A stretch of DNA of 64,000 nt from Phycisphaerae bacterium. GTDB taxonomy: Bacteria > Planctomycetota > Phycisphaerae > Phycisphaerales > UBA1924. A program made the position numbers and the translations under genes. This document shows positions 26,132 through 34,517 of this stretch, in pieces; position 1 is the stretch's first letter; each line of letters starts with the position of its first letter. The stretch is taken from NCBI GenBank assembly GCA_002706885.1, contig PAKY01000064.1:1-64000 (forward strand), read 5' to 3'. The notes beneath the pieces were generated by a model. It ran no database searches and was not told where the DNA came from. It saw only the letters and a program-made list of their open reading frames with translations.

Positions 26132-28425
26132 CCGGCTCCGCCGATATCGGATTCGTCGTCATCGGACGCAACGAGGGCGAACGCCTCGTCCGCTGTCTCG
26201 ACGCCATCACCGAACTCGCGCCGGGCCTCCCGCTCGTCTACGTCGACTCCGGATCGACCGACGGCAGCACCGCCGCCGCGACCGAGCGCGGCGCGACCGT
26301 CGTCGAACTCGACACGTCCATCCCGCTCAGCGCCGCCCGGGCAAGGAACGAGGGCTTCGCCGCTCTCCGCGAATCACACCCCGACGCGGGCTTCGTGCAG
26401 TTCATGGACGGCGACTGCGAACTCGCCCCCGGCTGGATCGACCGCGCTCGCGAGGCGTTCGCAGCGAGCGACGATCTCGGCGTCGTCTGCGGCCTTCTCC
26501 GCGAACGTCATCCCGAGGCGTCGGTCTACAACCGTCTCTGCGACATCGAATGGAACGCCGCTCTCGGCGAGGTCCGCTCGGTGGGAGGAAACGCCGCCTA
26601 CCGCGTCGAGCCGTTCGGCGCTGTCGGCGGCTTCGACAGCGACGTCGTCGCGGGCGAGGAGCCCGAGCTCTGCTACCGCCTCCGCCACAAGGGCTGGCGT
26701 GTGCTTCGTCTCGACGCGCCGATGGCGACCCACGACGCCGCGATGACACGCTTCGGCCAGTGGTGGAAGCGATCGGAACGAGCCGGCCTCGCCGCCGCGC
26801 AGGGCGCCTGGCTCCACGGCCGCGGCCCCGAACGCTTCAACGTCCGCCGCGTCGCCTCGAACGTCGCCTGGGGGCTCATCCTCCCCTTCCTCGCGATCCT
26901 CCTCGCCGTCCCGACCCGCGGCCTCTCGATCGTCGCCGTGGCCGCGCTGTTCGCGCTCATGGCCGCGCGCGTCTGGATCGGGGCGCGCCGCTCGCACGGC
27001 GCGAAGCCAGGCCTCGCGCTCTACGGGCTCTTCACCGCCATCGGCAAGATCCCGCAAGCCCTCGGCGCCGTCCGATTCGCGTGGCGCAGGCTCATCGGCG
27101 CTGCGCCGCGCGTCGTCGAGTACAAGGACGCAGCCAACAGCGGCGCCCGATCCGTCGTCTACGTCGCGTCCTATCTCCCCCGCCGCTCCGAGACGTTCGT
27201 CTACCGTGAGATCCTCGGCCTCCGCGACGCCGGCTGGCGCATCACCCCCGTCAGCCTCCACGAACCCGACCGCGACCTCGGCGACCCGACCGTTGACGAA
27301 CTCGCCGATCAGGCCATGCCGATCTACGCCGCCGGCGCCGCGTCCCTCGCCCGCGCCGTCCTCGCCGAACTCGTGACACACCCGATCCGATCGCTTTCCA
27401 CGCTCTTCACCGCCGCCGCAGACGCTCTCGGCCCCGAGCCGCGAACGCCCACCGAGCGAGCCAAGATCTGCCTTCAGGGCGCCGCGTCGCTCCGCCTCGC
27501 CCGCGTCGCTCGAGAAGCCGGCGCGACCCACATCCACGCACACTTCGCCCACGTCCCCGCCACCTTCGCGATGTACGCCGCGCGCCAACTCCACATTCCC
27601 TTCAGCTTCACGGGTCACGCCAACGACCTCTTCGCCAACCGCTCCCTGCTCGTCGCCAAACTCCGACGCGCCGCGTTCGTCGCCTGCATCAGCGAGTGGC
27701 ACCGCGAGCACTACCGCTCCGTCCTCCCGACCATCTCGGACGACCGCCTCGTCGTCATCCGCTGCGGCGTCGACACCGACAAGTTCACCCCGCGCGACGA
27801 TGAAGCAAACAGCCTCCCCGCCCGCGTCGTCGCCGTCGCTCGATGCGTCCGAAAGAAGGGCCTCGACATCCTGATCGAGGCCGTCGCGAACCTCCGAGCC
27901 CACGACGCCAACGTCACCGCGGTCATCGTCGGCGACGGCCCGGAGCTCGAGAACCTCAGACGCCTGGCGGTCGAACGAGGCGTCGCCGACCACGTCCGCT
28001 TCACCGCCGCCCTCCCCAACCACATGGTCCGCGCCGAGCTCGCCGAGGCCGACGTCTTCTGCCTCCCCTGCCGCGTCGACGAAGCGGGCGACCGCGACGG
28101 CATCCCCGTCGTCCTCATGGAAGCGATGGCTTGCGGCGTCCCCGTCGTCGCGGGCGATCTACCCGCGATCCGCGAACTCGTCGAGGACACGGTCACGGGC
28201 CGACTGGTCCCCGCGGACGACCCCGCTACACTCGCCGAAGTGCTCGCATCGTTCCTCGAAGACCGCCCATCCGCGACCGCGCTCGGCCGCGCTGGCCGCC
28301 GTCGCGTCGTCGAGGAATTCGGGCTCCGACCCAACGTTGACCGCCTGATCGCCGCCTTCGAAAGCGCGAGCGGGGCCGCGATCAGCGGCACACCGCCGCG
28401 CAACACGACAGGGGAACGTGCGTGA
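26128..28425 (+). CDS. GT2-GT4 fusion glycosyltransferase
   Basis: A 765-residue protein with two different glycosyltransferase folds. The GTG at 26128 overlaps the preceding stop and gives IGFVVIGRNEGERLVRCLDAI. Residues ~5-235 are a GT2 domain (VYVDSGSTDGST, QFMDGDCELAPGWID, GGNAAYRVEPFGAVGGFD, EEPELCYRLRHKGW). Residues ~250-295 contain one or two hydrophobic helices. Residues ~340-750 are a GT4 domain (YVASYLPRRSETFVYREILGL, HIHAHFAH, FTGHANDLF, VAVARCVRKKGLDILIEAV, IVGDGPELENLRRL, DGIPVVLMEAMACGVPVVAG). The fusion implies two consecutive sugar additions by one membrane-associated polypeptide. No stop or frameshift interrupts the joint. Confidence 0.9.
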   Translation: MTGSADIGFVVIGRNEGERLVRCLDAITELAPGLPLVYVDSGSTDGSTAAATERGATVVELDTSIPLSAARARNEGFAALRESHPDAGFVQFMDGDCELAPGWIDRAREAFAASDDLGVVCGLLRERHPEASVYNRLCDIEWNAALGEVRSVGGNAAYRVEPFGAVGGFDSDVVAGEEPELCYRLRHKGWRVLRLDAPMATHDAAMTRFGQWWKRSERAGLAAAQGAWLHGRGPERFNVRRVASNVAWGLILPFLAILLAVPTRGLSIVAVAALFALMAARVWIGARRSHGAKPGLALYGLFTAIGKIPQALGAVRFAWRRLIGAAPRVVEYKDAANSGARSVVYVASYLPRRSETFVYREILGLRDAGWRITPVSLHEPDRDLGDPTVDELADQAMPIYAAGAASLARAVLAELVTHPIRSLSTLFTAAADALGPEPRTPTERAKICLQGAASLRLARVAREAGATHIHAHFAHVPATFAMYAARQLHIPFSFTGHANDLFANRSLLVAKLRRAAFVACISEWHREHYRSVLPTISDDRLVVIRCGVDTDKFTPRDDEANSLPARVVAVARCVRKKGLDILIEAVANLRAHDANVTAVIVGDGPELENLRRLAVERGVADHVRFTAALPNHMVRAELAEADVFCLPCRVDEAGDRDGIPVVLMEAMACGVPVVAGDLPAIRELVEDTVTGRLVPADDPATLAEVLASFLEDRPSATALGRAGRRRVVEEFGLRPNVDRLIAAFESASGAAISGTPPRNTTGERA

Positions 28426-29363
28426 CCGAAGCGCCCACCATCCTCCTCGTCTCCCCCTGCCGCGATGAGATCGACCACGTCGAAACCACCATCAAGAGCA
28501 TCCTCGCGCAGACCCTCCGGCCCACGAAGTGGATCATCGTCGACGATGGCTCCACCGACGGCACCCAGGACGTCCTCGCTCGGTACGCGAACGAGGTCGA
28601 CTTCATCGAAGTCGTCTCAAAGCCCGATACGGGCGAACGCCGCGTCGGCCCGGGCGTGATCGAGAGCTTCTACGTCGGCCTCGAGTCCGTCGACTGGCGA
28701 AGCTACGAGTTCATCTGCAAGCTCGACGTCGACCTCGATCTTCCCCCCACCTATCTCCAGGGCCTCGTCGACAAACTCCGCGCCGACCCCAGCCTCGGCA
28801 CATGCTCGGGCAAGCCGTGGTTCCGCAGACCAGGAACCGACGAGCGCCTCCCGGAGCCCTGCGGCGACGAGATGTCCGTCGGCATGACCAAGTTCTACCG
28901 CTCGACCTGCTTCGACCAGATCGGCGGCTTCGAACGCGCCGTCATGTGGGACGGCATCGACTGCCACCGCTGCCGCATGCTCGGCTGGCGTGCCCGCGCC
29001 TTCAACGACGCTGACCTCGCCTTTGAACACCTCCGCCCCATGGGCTCCAGCCACAAGAGCATCTGGACCGGTCGCCAACGCCACGGCCGCGGCCAGTGGT
29101 ACATGGGTACCAGCCCGTGGTACCTCTTCGCCAGCGCCGCCAGCCGCCTCTTCAAGTTCCCCGTTGTCATCGGCTCGGCCGCGATGGTCTACGGGTATCT
29201 CGCCGCCGCGTTCACGGGCAAGCCCCGCCTCGCCGACCCCGCGACCCGCAAGGCCATCCGTCGCTACCAGTGGCTCGCCCTGACCAAGGGCAAGCCCTGG
29301 CTCGCGGACTTCGCCGAGCCTCGATCGCCAAACGCGACCACCGCCGCGGGACCGACGACATGA
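28422..29363 (+). CDS. Glycosyltransferase family 2
   Basis: A 313-residue GT-A enzyme: ILLVSPCRDEIDHVETTIKSIL, WIIVDDGSTDGTQDVL, FICKLDVDLDLPPTYL (DxD-type metal site), FYRSTCFDQIGGF and WDGIDCHRCRMLGWRARAF. A weak hydrophobic segment near residues 240-262 may associate it with the membrane. The GTG start overlaps the fusion gene's stop (GTGA), and its own stop overlaps the sulfotransferase start (ATGA). Acts within the same EPS pathway; sugar unknown. Confidence 0.88.
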   Translation: MTEAPTILLVSPCRDEIDHVETTIKSILAQTLRPTKWIIVDDGSTDGTQDVLARYANEVDFIEVVSKPDTGERRVGPGVIESFYVGLESVDWRSYEFICKLDVDLDLPPTYLQGLVDKLRADPSLGTCSGKPWFRRPGTDERLPEPCGDEMSVGMTKFYRSTCFDQIGGFERAVMWDGIDCHRCRMLGWRARAFNDADLAFEHLRPMGSSHKSIWTGRQRHGRGQWYMGTSPWYLFASAASRLFKFPVVIGSAAMVYGYLAAAFTGKPRLADPATRKAIRRYQWLALTKGKPWLADFAEPRSPNATTAAGPTT

Positions 29364-30340
29364 CTGAGACCGCGACCGATCAGAGCTCCGCCTCGACCAT
29401 CGACGTCCACCGCCCGATCGTCGTCGTCGGCGCCCTCCGCTCCGGCACGACCATGTTCGGCCTGATGCTCGCGGGCCACGCCGACATCGCCTTCGTCGGT
29501 GAGTTCGAAGAGTCCGTCCGCTTCATCAACGACGGCCGCCTCCCCGACCCCGCCGACTTCGCCGAGCGACTCCGCAACGACCGCATGTCTCAGGACCGCG
29601 GAACCGAACCGCCCCCCACAGACCTCGGCGTGATCGGCATGATCCACGAACTCTCGAGGCGATACGCCGCTTCCGAACGCGGCTCGCGTGTCGGCTTCAC
29701 GATCCACTCCAAGCCCGACATGGTCCCCCTCGTCTGGCCCGACGCCAGGGTCATCCAGCTCATGCGCGACCCGCGCGACGTCGCCCGCTCCTGCATCCGG
29801 ATGGGATGGGTCGGCAACGCCTACCGCGGCTGCGAGGCCTGGCTCGATACCGAGCCCCGCTGCGCCCGCCTCATCGAAGCCCTCCCACATGAGAACTCGA
29901 CCACCGTCCGCTACGAAGACCTCGTCGCCCGTCCTGAAGAAGAACTCCGCCGCGTCTGCGAATTCCTCGGCCTCCCCTGGGACCCCGCCATCCTCGACTA
30001 CCCCTCCCGCTCCACCTACGGGCCCGTCGACGAGAAGCTCAGCTACCAGTGGAAGCGCAAGGCCGACCCGCGCGAGATCGAACTCGTCGAATCGCGCTGC
30101 GCCGAGCCGATGAAGAAGTACGGCTACGAGCTCTCCACGCCCGCGAAAGCTCCCGGCCCCATCCGCCGCGCCGCGCTCAACCTCGACAACCGCCTCCGCG
30201 TGCTCGACTTCAACCGCCGCCGCTTCGGGCTCGGCCTCCTTCTCGCCCGCGCCGCCACCCGCCGGCTCCCGCTCCCCGCCGCCACCAGACGCCGCGTCAC
30301 CGACCGCTGGCACGAAGTCCAGCGCGCCCACTACAAGTGA
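29360..30340 (+). CDS. PAPS-dependent sulfotransferase family protein
   Basis: A 326-residue protein predicted to transfer sulfate from PAPS to a hydroxyl, most likely on the polysaccharide made by its neighbours. The ATG at 29360 is used; upstream frame lacks homology. The 5'-phosphosulfate-binding loop is GALRSGTTMFGLML at about residues 23-36, and the 3'-phosphate site is VIQLMRDPRDVARSCIRMGW near 131-150. TTVRYEDLVARPEEELRRVCEFLGLPW is a family hallmark. The C-terminal ~50 residues are Arg-rich. ATGA overlap with the upstream GT2 gene supports a role in the same pathway. Confidence 0.86.
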   Translation: MTETATDQSSASTIDVHRPIVVVGALRSGTTMFGLMLAGHADIAFVGEFEESVRFINDGRLPDPADFAERLRNDRMSQDRGTEPPPTDLGVIGMIHELSRRYAASERGSRVGFTIHSKPDMVPLVWPDARVIQLMRDPRDVARSCIRMGWVGNAYRGCEAWLDTEPRCARLIEALPHENSTTVRYEDLVARPEEELRRVCEFLGLPWDPAILDYPSRSTYGPVDEKLSYQWKRKADPREIELVESRCAEPMKKYGYELSTPAKAPGPIRRAALNLDNRLRVLDFNRRRFGLGLLLARAATRRLPLPAATRRRVTDRWHEVQRAHYK

Positions 30341-30364
30341 ACCCACGCCCCGAGTGAACGCACA

Positions 30365-31240
30365 GTGACTGACGCCGACGCCACCAACCCTCGCCAGCGC
30401 ATCGAGCTCATGGGCATGAGCCTCGACGCGATCACCGAGACCGACGCTATCCGCCACGTCATCCGCGAGATCGCCGCGGGCCGGGGTGGCTTCATCGTCA
30501 CCGCCAACCTCGACCATCTTCGGCGCTACCAGATCGATCGCACCTACCGACGCCTCGCCGACGAGGCCGATCTCGTCGTCGCCGACGGCGCCCCGCTCAT
30601 CTGGGCCTCCCGCGTCGCCGGAACACCCCTCCCCGAACGCGTCGCCGGCTCCGATCTCATCTGGTCGCTCTCCGAAGCCGCCGCGATGGCCGAGCGCAGC
30701 GTCTACTTCATGGGCGGCAGCCCCGGCGCCGCCGAGCAGGCGAGCGAGGTCCTCTTGAACCGCTACCAGGGCTTCCGCGTCGCGGGCCACGAGTGCCCAC
30801 CGATGGGCTTCGAGCACGACGACGTCGCCATGACCGAGCTCCGCGCCCGTCTCACCGCCGCAAAGCCCGACATCATCTACGTCGCCCTCGGCTCGCCCAA
30901 GCAGGAACTCGTCATCGACGCCCTCCGCTCACATCTCCACGCCGAGCTGCCCGCGACCTGGTGGATCGGCGTCGGCATCAGCTTCAGCTTCGTCACGGGC
31001 GACGTGCAGCGCGCACCCGCTGTCTTCCAGAAGCTCGGCCTCGAGTGGGTCCACCGCCTCATGCAGGAGCCACGCCGCCTCGCCCGCCGCTACCTCGTCG
31101 ACGGCGTCCCCTTCGCCCTGCGCCTCCTCGCCCACGCGGCGCGCCAAAGACTGGCGAACCGCGCCGATTCGGCCGATCAGCCCGTACCAAACGACCCCGA
31201 TCCGCGCGGAGGACAACCGACCACCCGAAGGAACCCCTGA
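30365..31240 (+). CDS. WecG/TagA/CpsF family glycosyltransferase (GT26)
   Basis: A 291-residue enzyme of the family that adds N-acetylmannosamine(uronate) or related sugars to polyprenyl-diphosphate-linked GlcNAc. Signatures: VTANLDHLRRYQID, LVVADGAPLIWASRVAGTPLPERVAGSDLI, FMGGSPGAAEQA, YVALGSPKQE, and WWIGVGISFSFVTGDVQRAP. The GTG start follows the sulfotransferase after 24 bases. The C-terminal ~30 residues are hydrophilic and unconserved. It overlaps the next gene by one base (TGATG). In this locus it probably makes the second sugar linkage after the initiating transferase. Confidence 0.92.
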   Translation: MTDADATNPRQRIELMGMSLDAITETDAIRHVIREIAAGRGGFIVTANLDHLRRYQIDRTYRRLADEADLVVADGAPLIWASRVAGTPLPERVAGSDLIWSLSEAAAMAERSVYFMGGSPGAAEQASEVLLNRYQGFRVAGHECPPMGFEHDDVAMTELRARLTAAKPDIIYVALGSPKQELVIDALRSHLHAELPATWWIGVGISFSFVTGDVQRAPAVFQKLGLEWVHRLMQEPRRLARRYLVDGVPFALRLLAHAARQRLANRADSADQPVPNDPDPRGGQPTTRRNP

Positions 31241-32340
31241 TGTACGGCGGGAAGTACGAATCCACGAAGACACTCCTCCCCGCGCGCCTCAAGCGCCTCC
31301 CGATGGAGTGGTCGCTCCGAAGCCTCGTCGCCTGGTCGCCGATGCGCGACCCCGAGCCCGGCTACACCGTCATCATCGGAGGCCTCTGGCGGCTCCGTCA
31401 ACTCGCCGCCGCCAACCTCCGTTTCATCGCCCACCAGAACGCCCCGCGCATGAAGGAGGTGATCCTCGCCTTCGATGTCACGCGAGCCGACGCGTCACGC
31501 GAAGAGCTCGACAAGCTCCACGCCCTCGCGGGCGACACGCCTCTCCGCATCCTCACGTACTCGACCACGCAGCACAAGGTCGCGAAGTTCTTCGAGTGGG
31601 GCTGGATCTACGCCTGGATGAACTGGTCCAAGGGCATCTCCGCCTGCTCCACCCGCCACGTCCTCCTCCACGACCTCGACGCCATCCCCCTCGACCCCGC
31701 GTTCTTCGAACGCCGCTACGACATGGCCAACGAGAACGGCGCCGACTTCTTCGGCGTCTCCTGGTACGAGGGCAACGGCGTCGAGCCACGCGACCGCGTC
31801 ACACGCACCTACGAGATGGTCATGAACGCCGAGACCGTCCGCCGCGTCTTCCGCCCCATCGACGGCTTCAACAAGGTCGCCCGCTTCGGCCCCCGCACCT
31901 TTGACTTCGACACCTTCTGCTATATGCAGATGCTCCATCGCTCCTCCGATCACGCCCCGATGAACCCGGGCGAGGTCGTCCACCCCTCGCAGATGATCAC
32001 CAACACCGTCGACCTCCTCGCGGGCCGTCTTCGCGGCATCAACCCGCAGCGAACGAACCTCCCTCTCATCCCCATCTACACCCTCCTCGGCGGCGACCCC
32101 ACCGAGGCCACCAACGTCCTGAACACCGTCCCAGATGGCGGCCCCGCCCGCATCCCCCTGCTCGGCAAGCAACTCGACCTTTCGCGATACAGCCGTGAGC
32201 ACTGGGCCTGGCTCCGCGAGAGCGCCGAGCGCCTCGCCGCGCGCCTCCCGGACGACGAACGCGCCACCGCGATCGCCTACCTCGACCGCGTTGAGTCGAT
32301 TCTCCCAAACGGCGCCACCGCCGAACGGACCCCCGCGTGA
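31240..32340 (+). CDS. Putative GT-A-fold glycosyltransferase, family not recognised
   Basis: A 366-residue cytosolic protein. The ATG at 31240 shares its A with the preceding TGA stop; the frame upstream is unconserved. VILAFDVTRADASREELDKLHAL, KFFEWGWIYAWMNWSKGISA and especially HVLLHDLDAIPLDPAFF (a DLD triad at about residue 148) look like a GT-A nucleotide-sugar site. ADFFGVSWYEGNGVEPRDRV and GPRTFDFDTFCYMQM follow. I do not recognise the family. Position between a WecG-type enzyme and a sulfotransferase, with overlapping ends on both sides, supports a role in EPS synthesis. Confidence 0.6.
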   Translation: MYGGKYESTKTLLPARLKRLPMEWSLRSLVAWSPMRDPEPGYTVIIGGLWRLRQLAAANLRFIAHQNAPRMKEVILAFDVTRADASREELDKLHALAGDTPLRILTYSTTQHKVAKFFEWGWIYAWMNWSKGISACSTRHVLLHDLDAIPLDPAFFERRYDMANENGADFFGVSWYEGNGVEPRDRVTRTYEMVMNAETVRRVFRPIDGFNKVARFGPRTFDFDTFCYMQMLHRSSDHAPMNPGEVVHPSQMITNTVDLLAGRLRGINPQRTNLPLIPIYTLLGGDPTEATNVLNTVPDGGPARIPLLGKQLDLSRYSREHWAWLRESAERLAARLPDDERATAIAYLDRVESILPNGATAERTPA

Positions 32341-33194
32341 CCCTCCCCAACTTCCTCGTCATCGGCAGCCCGAAGTGCGCAACCACCGCGATCTGCTCGC
32401 ACCTCGACGCCCACCCGCAGATCTGCTTCTCCAAGCCCAAGGAGACGTTCTACTTCTGCTGGGAGAAGTTCCACGACCGCGGCCTCGACTGGTACCGCTC
32501 CTGCTTCGCGCATCACGCAAGCGAGCCCGCGATCGGCGAGGGAACCACGCTCTACTCGTGCATCGAGACCTTCCCGCTCATGCTCGGACGCATCACCGAG
32601 ACGCTCGACAACCCGAAGATCGTCTTCTGTGTCCGACAGCCCTTCGAGCGCATGCAGTCCTATTTCATCGAGATGCGCAGCCAGGGCCAGACCATGAAGA
32701 CCTTCGCCGAAGACCTCCACGCCAACACCGAATACGTCGACGGCTCGATGTACGGAAGGACCTACGACGCCTACGCCAGCGCCTTCGGCGCCGATCGTAT
32801 CCATTGCGTCTTCTACGACGACTTCAAGGCCGACGCCGCGGCGTCGATGTCACGCCTCTTCGCCTTCCTCGATGTCGACCCGGGCTTCGTCCCCGACGCC
32901 ATCGGCGGCCGCATCTACGGCAGCGCCGGCAAGCGCGAGGACCGCCCCCTCGTCAACCTCTTCCGCCGCTACCTCCCGGGCTTCGACGCAATCCGCAACG
33001 CCGCGCCCGGCTCACTCCGCTCCGCGGCCAAGAAGTACCTCAAGACCCCCATCGAAGGCCCGCCCGAGTGGGACGACGCCTCCTACGCCTGGGCCGCCGA
33101 GCAGGTCTCCGCCGACGTCCGCCGCTTCCTCGAACAACACAACCGCCACGACCTCATCACCCCGTGGCTCGAATCACCCTCAGCGTCAAACTGA
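32337..33194 (+). CDS. Sulfotransferase domain protein
   Basis: A 285-residue PAPS-dependent sulfotransferase of the heparan-sulfate/Stf0-like type rather than the type at 29360. The phosphosulfate loop FLVIGSPKCATTAICSHL is at residues 6-23 with Lys13 in the catalytic position; the 3'-phosphate motif is KIVFCVRQPFERMQSYFIEM near 97-116; VFYDDFKADAAASMSRLFAFLDVDP follows. GTG start in a 4-base overlap with the preceding gene. Last gene of the plus-strand EPS arm; the heptamer repeat array begins 33 bases later. Sulfation of the EPS is the simplest reading. Confidence 0.85.
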   Translation: MTLPNFLVIGSPKCATTAICSHLDAHPQICFSKPKETFYFCWEKFHDRGLDWYRSCFAHHASEPAIGEGTTLYSCIETFPLMLGRITETLDNPKIVFCVRQPFERMQSYFIEMRSQGQTMKTFAEDLHANTEYVDGSMYGRTYDAYASAFGADRIHCVFYDDFKADAAASMSRLFAFLDVDPGFVPDAIGGRIYGSAGKREDRPLVNLFRRYLPGFDAIRNAAPGSLRSAAKKYLKTPIEGPPEWDDASYAWAAEQVSADVRRFLEQHNRHDLITPWLESPSASN

Positions 33195-33226
33195 CGCCCC
33201 GGATCACCAAGCCCCAATTCCCGAGC

Positions 33227-33333
33227 GCCCGATACCCAGCGCCTGACGCCCGGTACCTGTTGCCTGATGCCGGTGCCCGGTGCCCGGTGCCTGATGCCGG
33301 TGCCTGTTGCCGGATGCCGGATGCCGGATGCCG
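33227..33333. repeat. Heptameric minisatellite (consensus GCC[CT]G[AG]T)
   Basis: About fifteen tandem units of 7 bases (two of 6) run from 33227 to 33333: variants include GCCCGAT, GCCTGAC, GCCCGGT, GCCTGAT, GCCTGTT and three identical GCCGGAT copies at 33309-33329. It fills nearly all of the 151 bases between two convergent genes. The copies vary in an ordered way, as in the short tandemly repeated sequences known from cyanobacteria and other bacteria. There is no spacer structure as in CRISPR, no open frame of merit and no stem-loop with a T run. Confidence 0.88.
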
Positions 33334-33345
33334 TTTCTCCCCCCC

Positions 33346-34413
33346 CTACTTCCTCCCCAGCACCCCCCGCTGATACTCCGGATACCACCGCCGCAACTCC
33401 TCCTCCGGCATCCGAAACACCCTGTCAATCAGCCGCCAAGCGTCCCACGCGGCCTTCGCCTCCGACATCTGCGGGTTCCCACGCCGTACGTCCTTGATCG
33501 CCGCGATCAGCAAACGCCGGAAGATCATCTTGCGGAACCGGGGGCGCGACCACGCAGGATCCACGCAGTGCAGCCGGTGCGCCACCGCGGCGCCGAGCAT
33601 CCCGAGGTGGAACCGTGAGTACAGCCCGAAACGACCCGCAGGCGAGACAAGGTGGCACACCCGCGCATCCAACGCCGTCGCCAGAGCGCCGTGACGCGTG
33701 TATCGGTGGCTCGCGTCCGAATCCTCCGGCCCGCGATCCATCAGGATCTCCTCAAACGGCTCCGCCAGCCCGACCTCGCGCCGAACCGTCATCGTGAACC
33801 CCGCCATCGTGTCGCGAAGCCCGACATTCGGAACGCCGAGATCTTCCGGCAGCTGAGGGAGTACGTACGCCGGGTCATACGGCACGAACGTCCGGCTCGC
33901 GCCGAGCAGGTTTCGAGCGAACCTCGACGCGCCCGACCGCTTCGCGTCCACCTGCCCGAACCCGCTCGCTGCGATCCGGTTCACGCCGTCGCCCTCAGCG
34001 TCGCCCCCAGTCTCGTCGGGCGGGTCGTTCGCCAGCACCGCCGCCACGCCCGCGATGCGCCCCGTCCGATCCGCGTCGTAGATGGCCATGATCCGCTCGG
34101 CGCAATCGGGGTACATCAATGAGTCGTCGTCGAAAAGGAACACCACGTCCCCCGACGCCGCCCGCAGACACTGGTTCCGCTGCGCCGCCGCCGACCGCTT
34201 CACGGCCTCGTCGTAGATCACGCGCAGCCCCGGCGCCGCTTCCGCAAGCTCCGCGAGCGCCTTCTCGCGTGTCTCCGCCCAGTCGTCGCTGCCGTCGACC
34301 ACGACGATCTCCACCGGCGGCCGTGTCTGCTTCGCAGCGAGCAGCAGGCACCGGCGCAGAACGTCCGCGCGGTTATAGGTAGCGATACCGAGCGTCCAGG
34401 TCAGGCCGGTCAA
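33346..34413 (-). CDS. Glycosyltransferase family 2
   Basis: A 355-residue GT-A enzyme: TLGIATYNRADVLRRCL, EIVVVDGSDDWAETREKAL, AAAQRNQCLRAASGDVVFLFDDDSLMYPDC (the DDD metal site) and ILMDRGPEDSDASHRYTRHG. The start is a TTG at 34413, supported by GGGAGG five to six bases upstream and by the absence of any ATG or GTG before the conserved opening. It is on the opposite strand to the EPS arm and convergent with it across the heptamer array, with no same-strand partner closely attached. Probably still part of EPS synthesis. Confidence 0.84.
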   Translation of the reverse strand: MTGLTWTLGIATYNRADVLRRCLLLAAKQTRPPVEIVVVDGSDDWAETREKALAELAEAAPGLRVIYDEAVKRSAAAQRNQCLRAASGDVVFLFDDDSLMYPDCAERIMAIYDADRTGRIAGVAAVLANDPPDETGGDAEGDGVNRIAASGFGQVDAKRSGASRFARNLLGASRTFVPYDPAYVLPQLPEDLGVPNVGLRDTMAGFTMTVRREVGLAEPFEEILMDRGPEDSDASHRYTRHGALATALDARVCHLVSPAGRFGLYSRFHLGMLGAAVAHRLHCVDPAWSRPRFRKMIFRRLLIAAIKDVRRGNPQMSEAKAAWDAWRLIDRVFRMPEEELRRWYPEYQRGVLGRK

Positions 34414-34517
34414 GGCGAGCCTCCCGACGGCCTGTCAAACACAAGGCCGGCTTCGAGTGTCGAGCGTGGCGGGCGGGTCAACGAACAGAACCCACCATCA
34501 TTGGCGTCCCACACCCG

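Noticed and set aside
33227-33333. CRISPR array
   Set aside because: Repeats are contiguous 7-base units with no spacers and no cas genes nearby.
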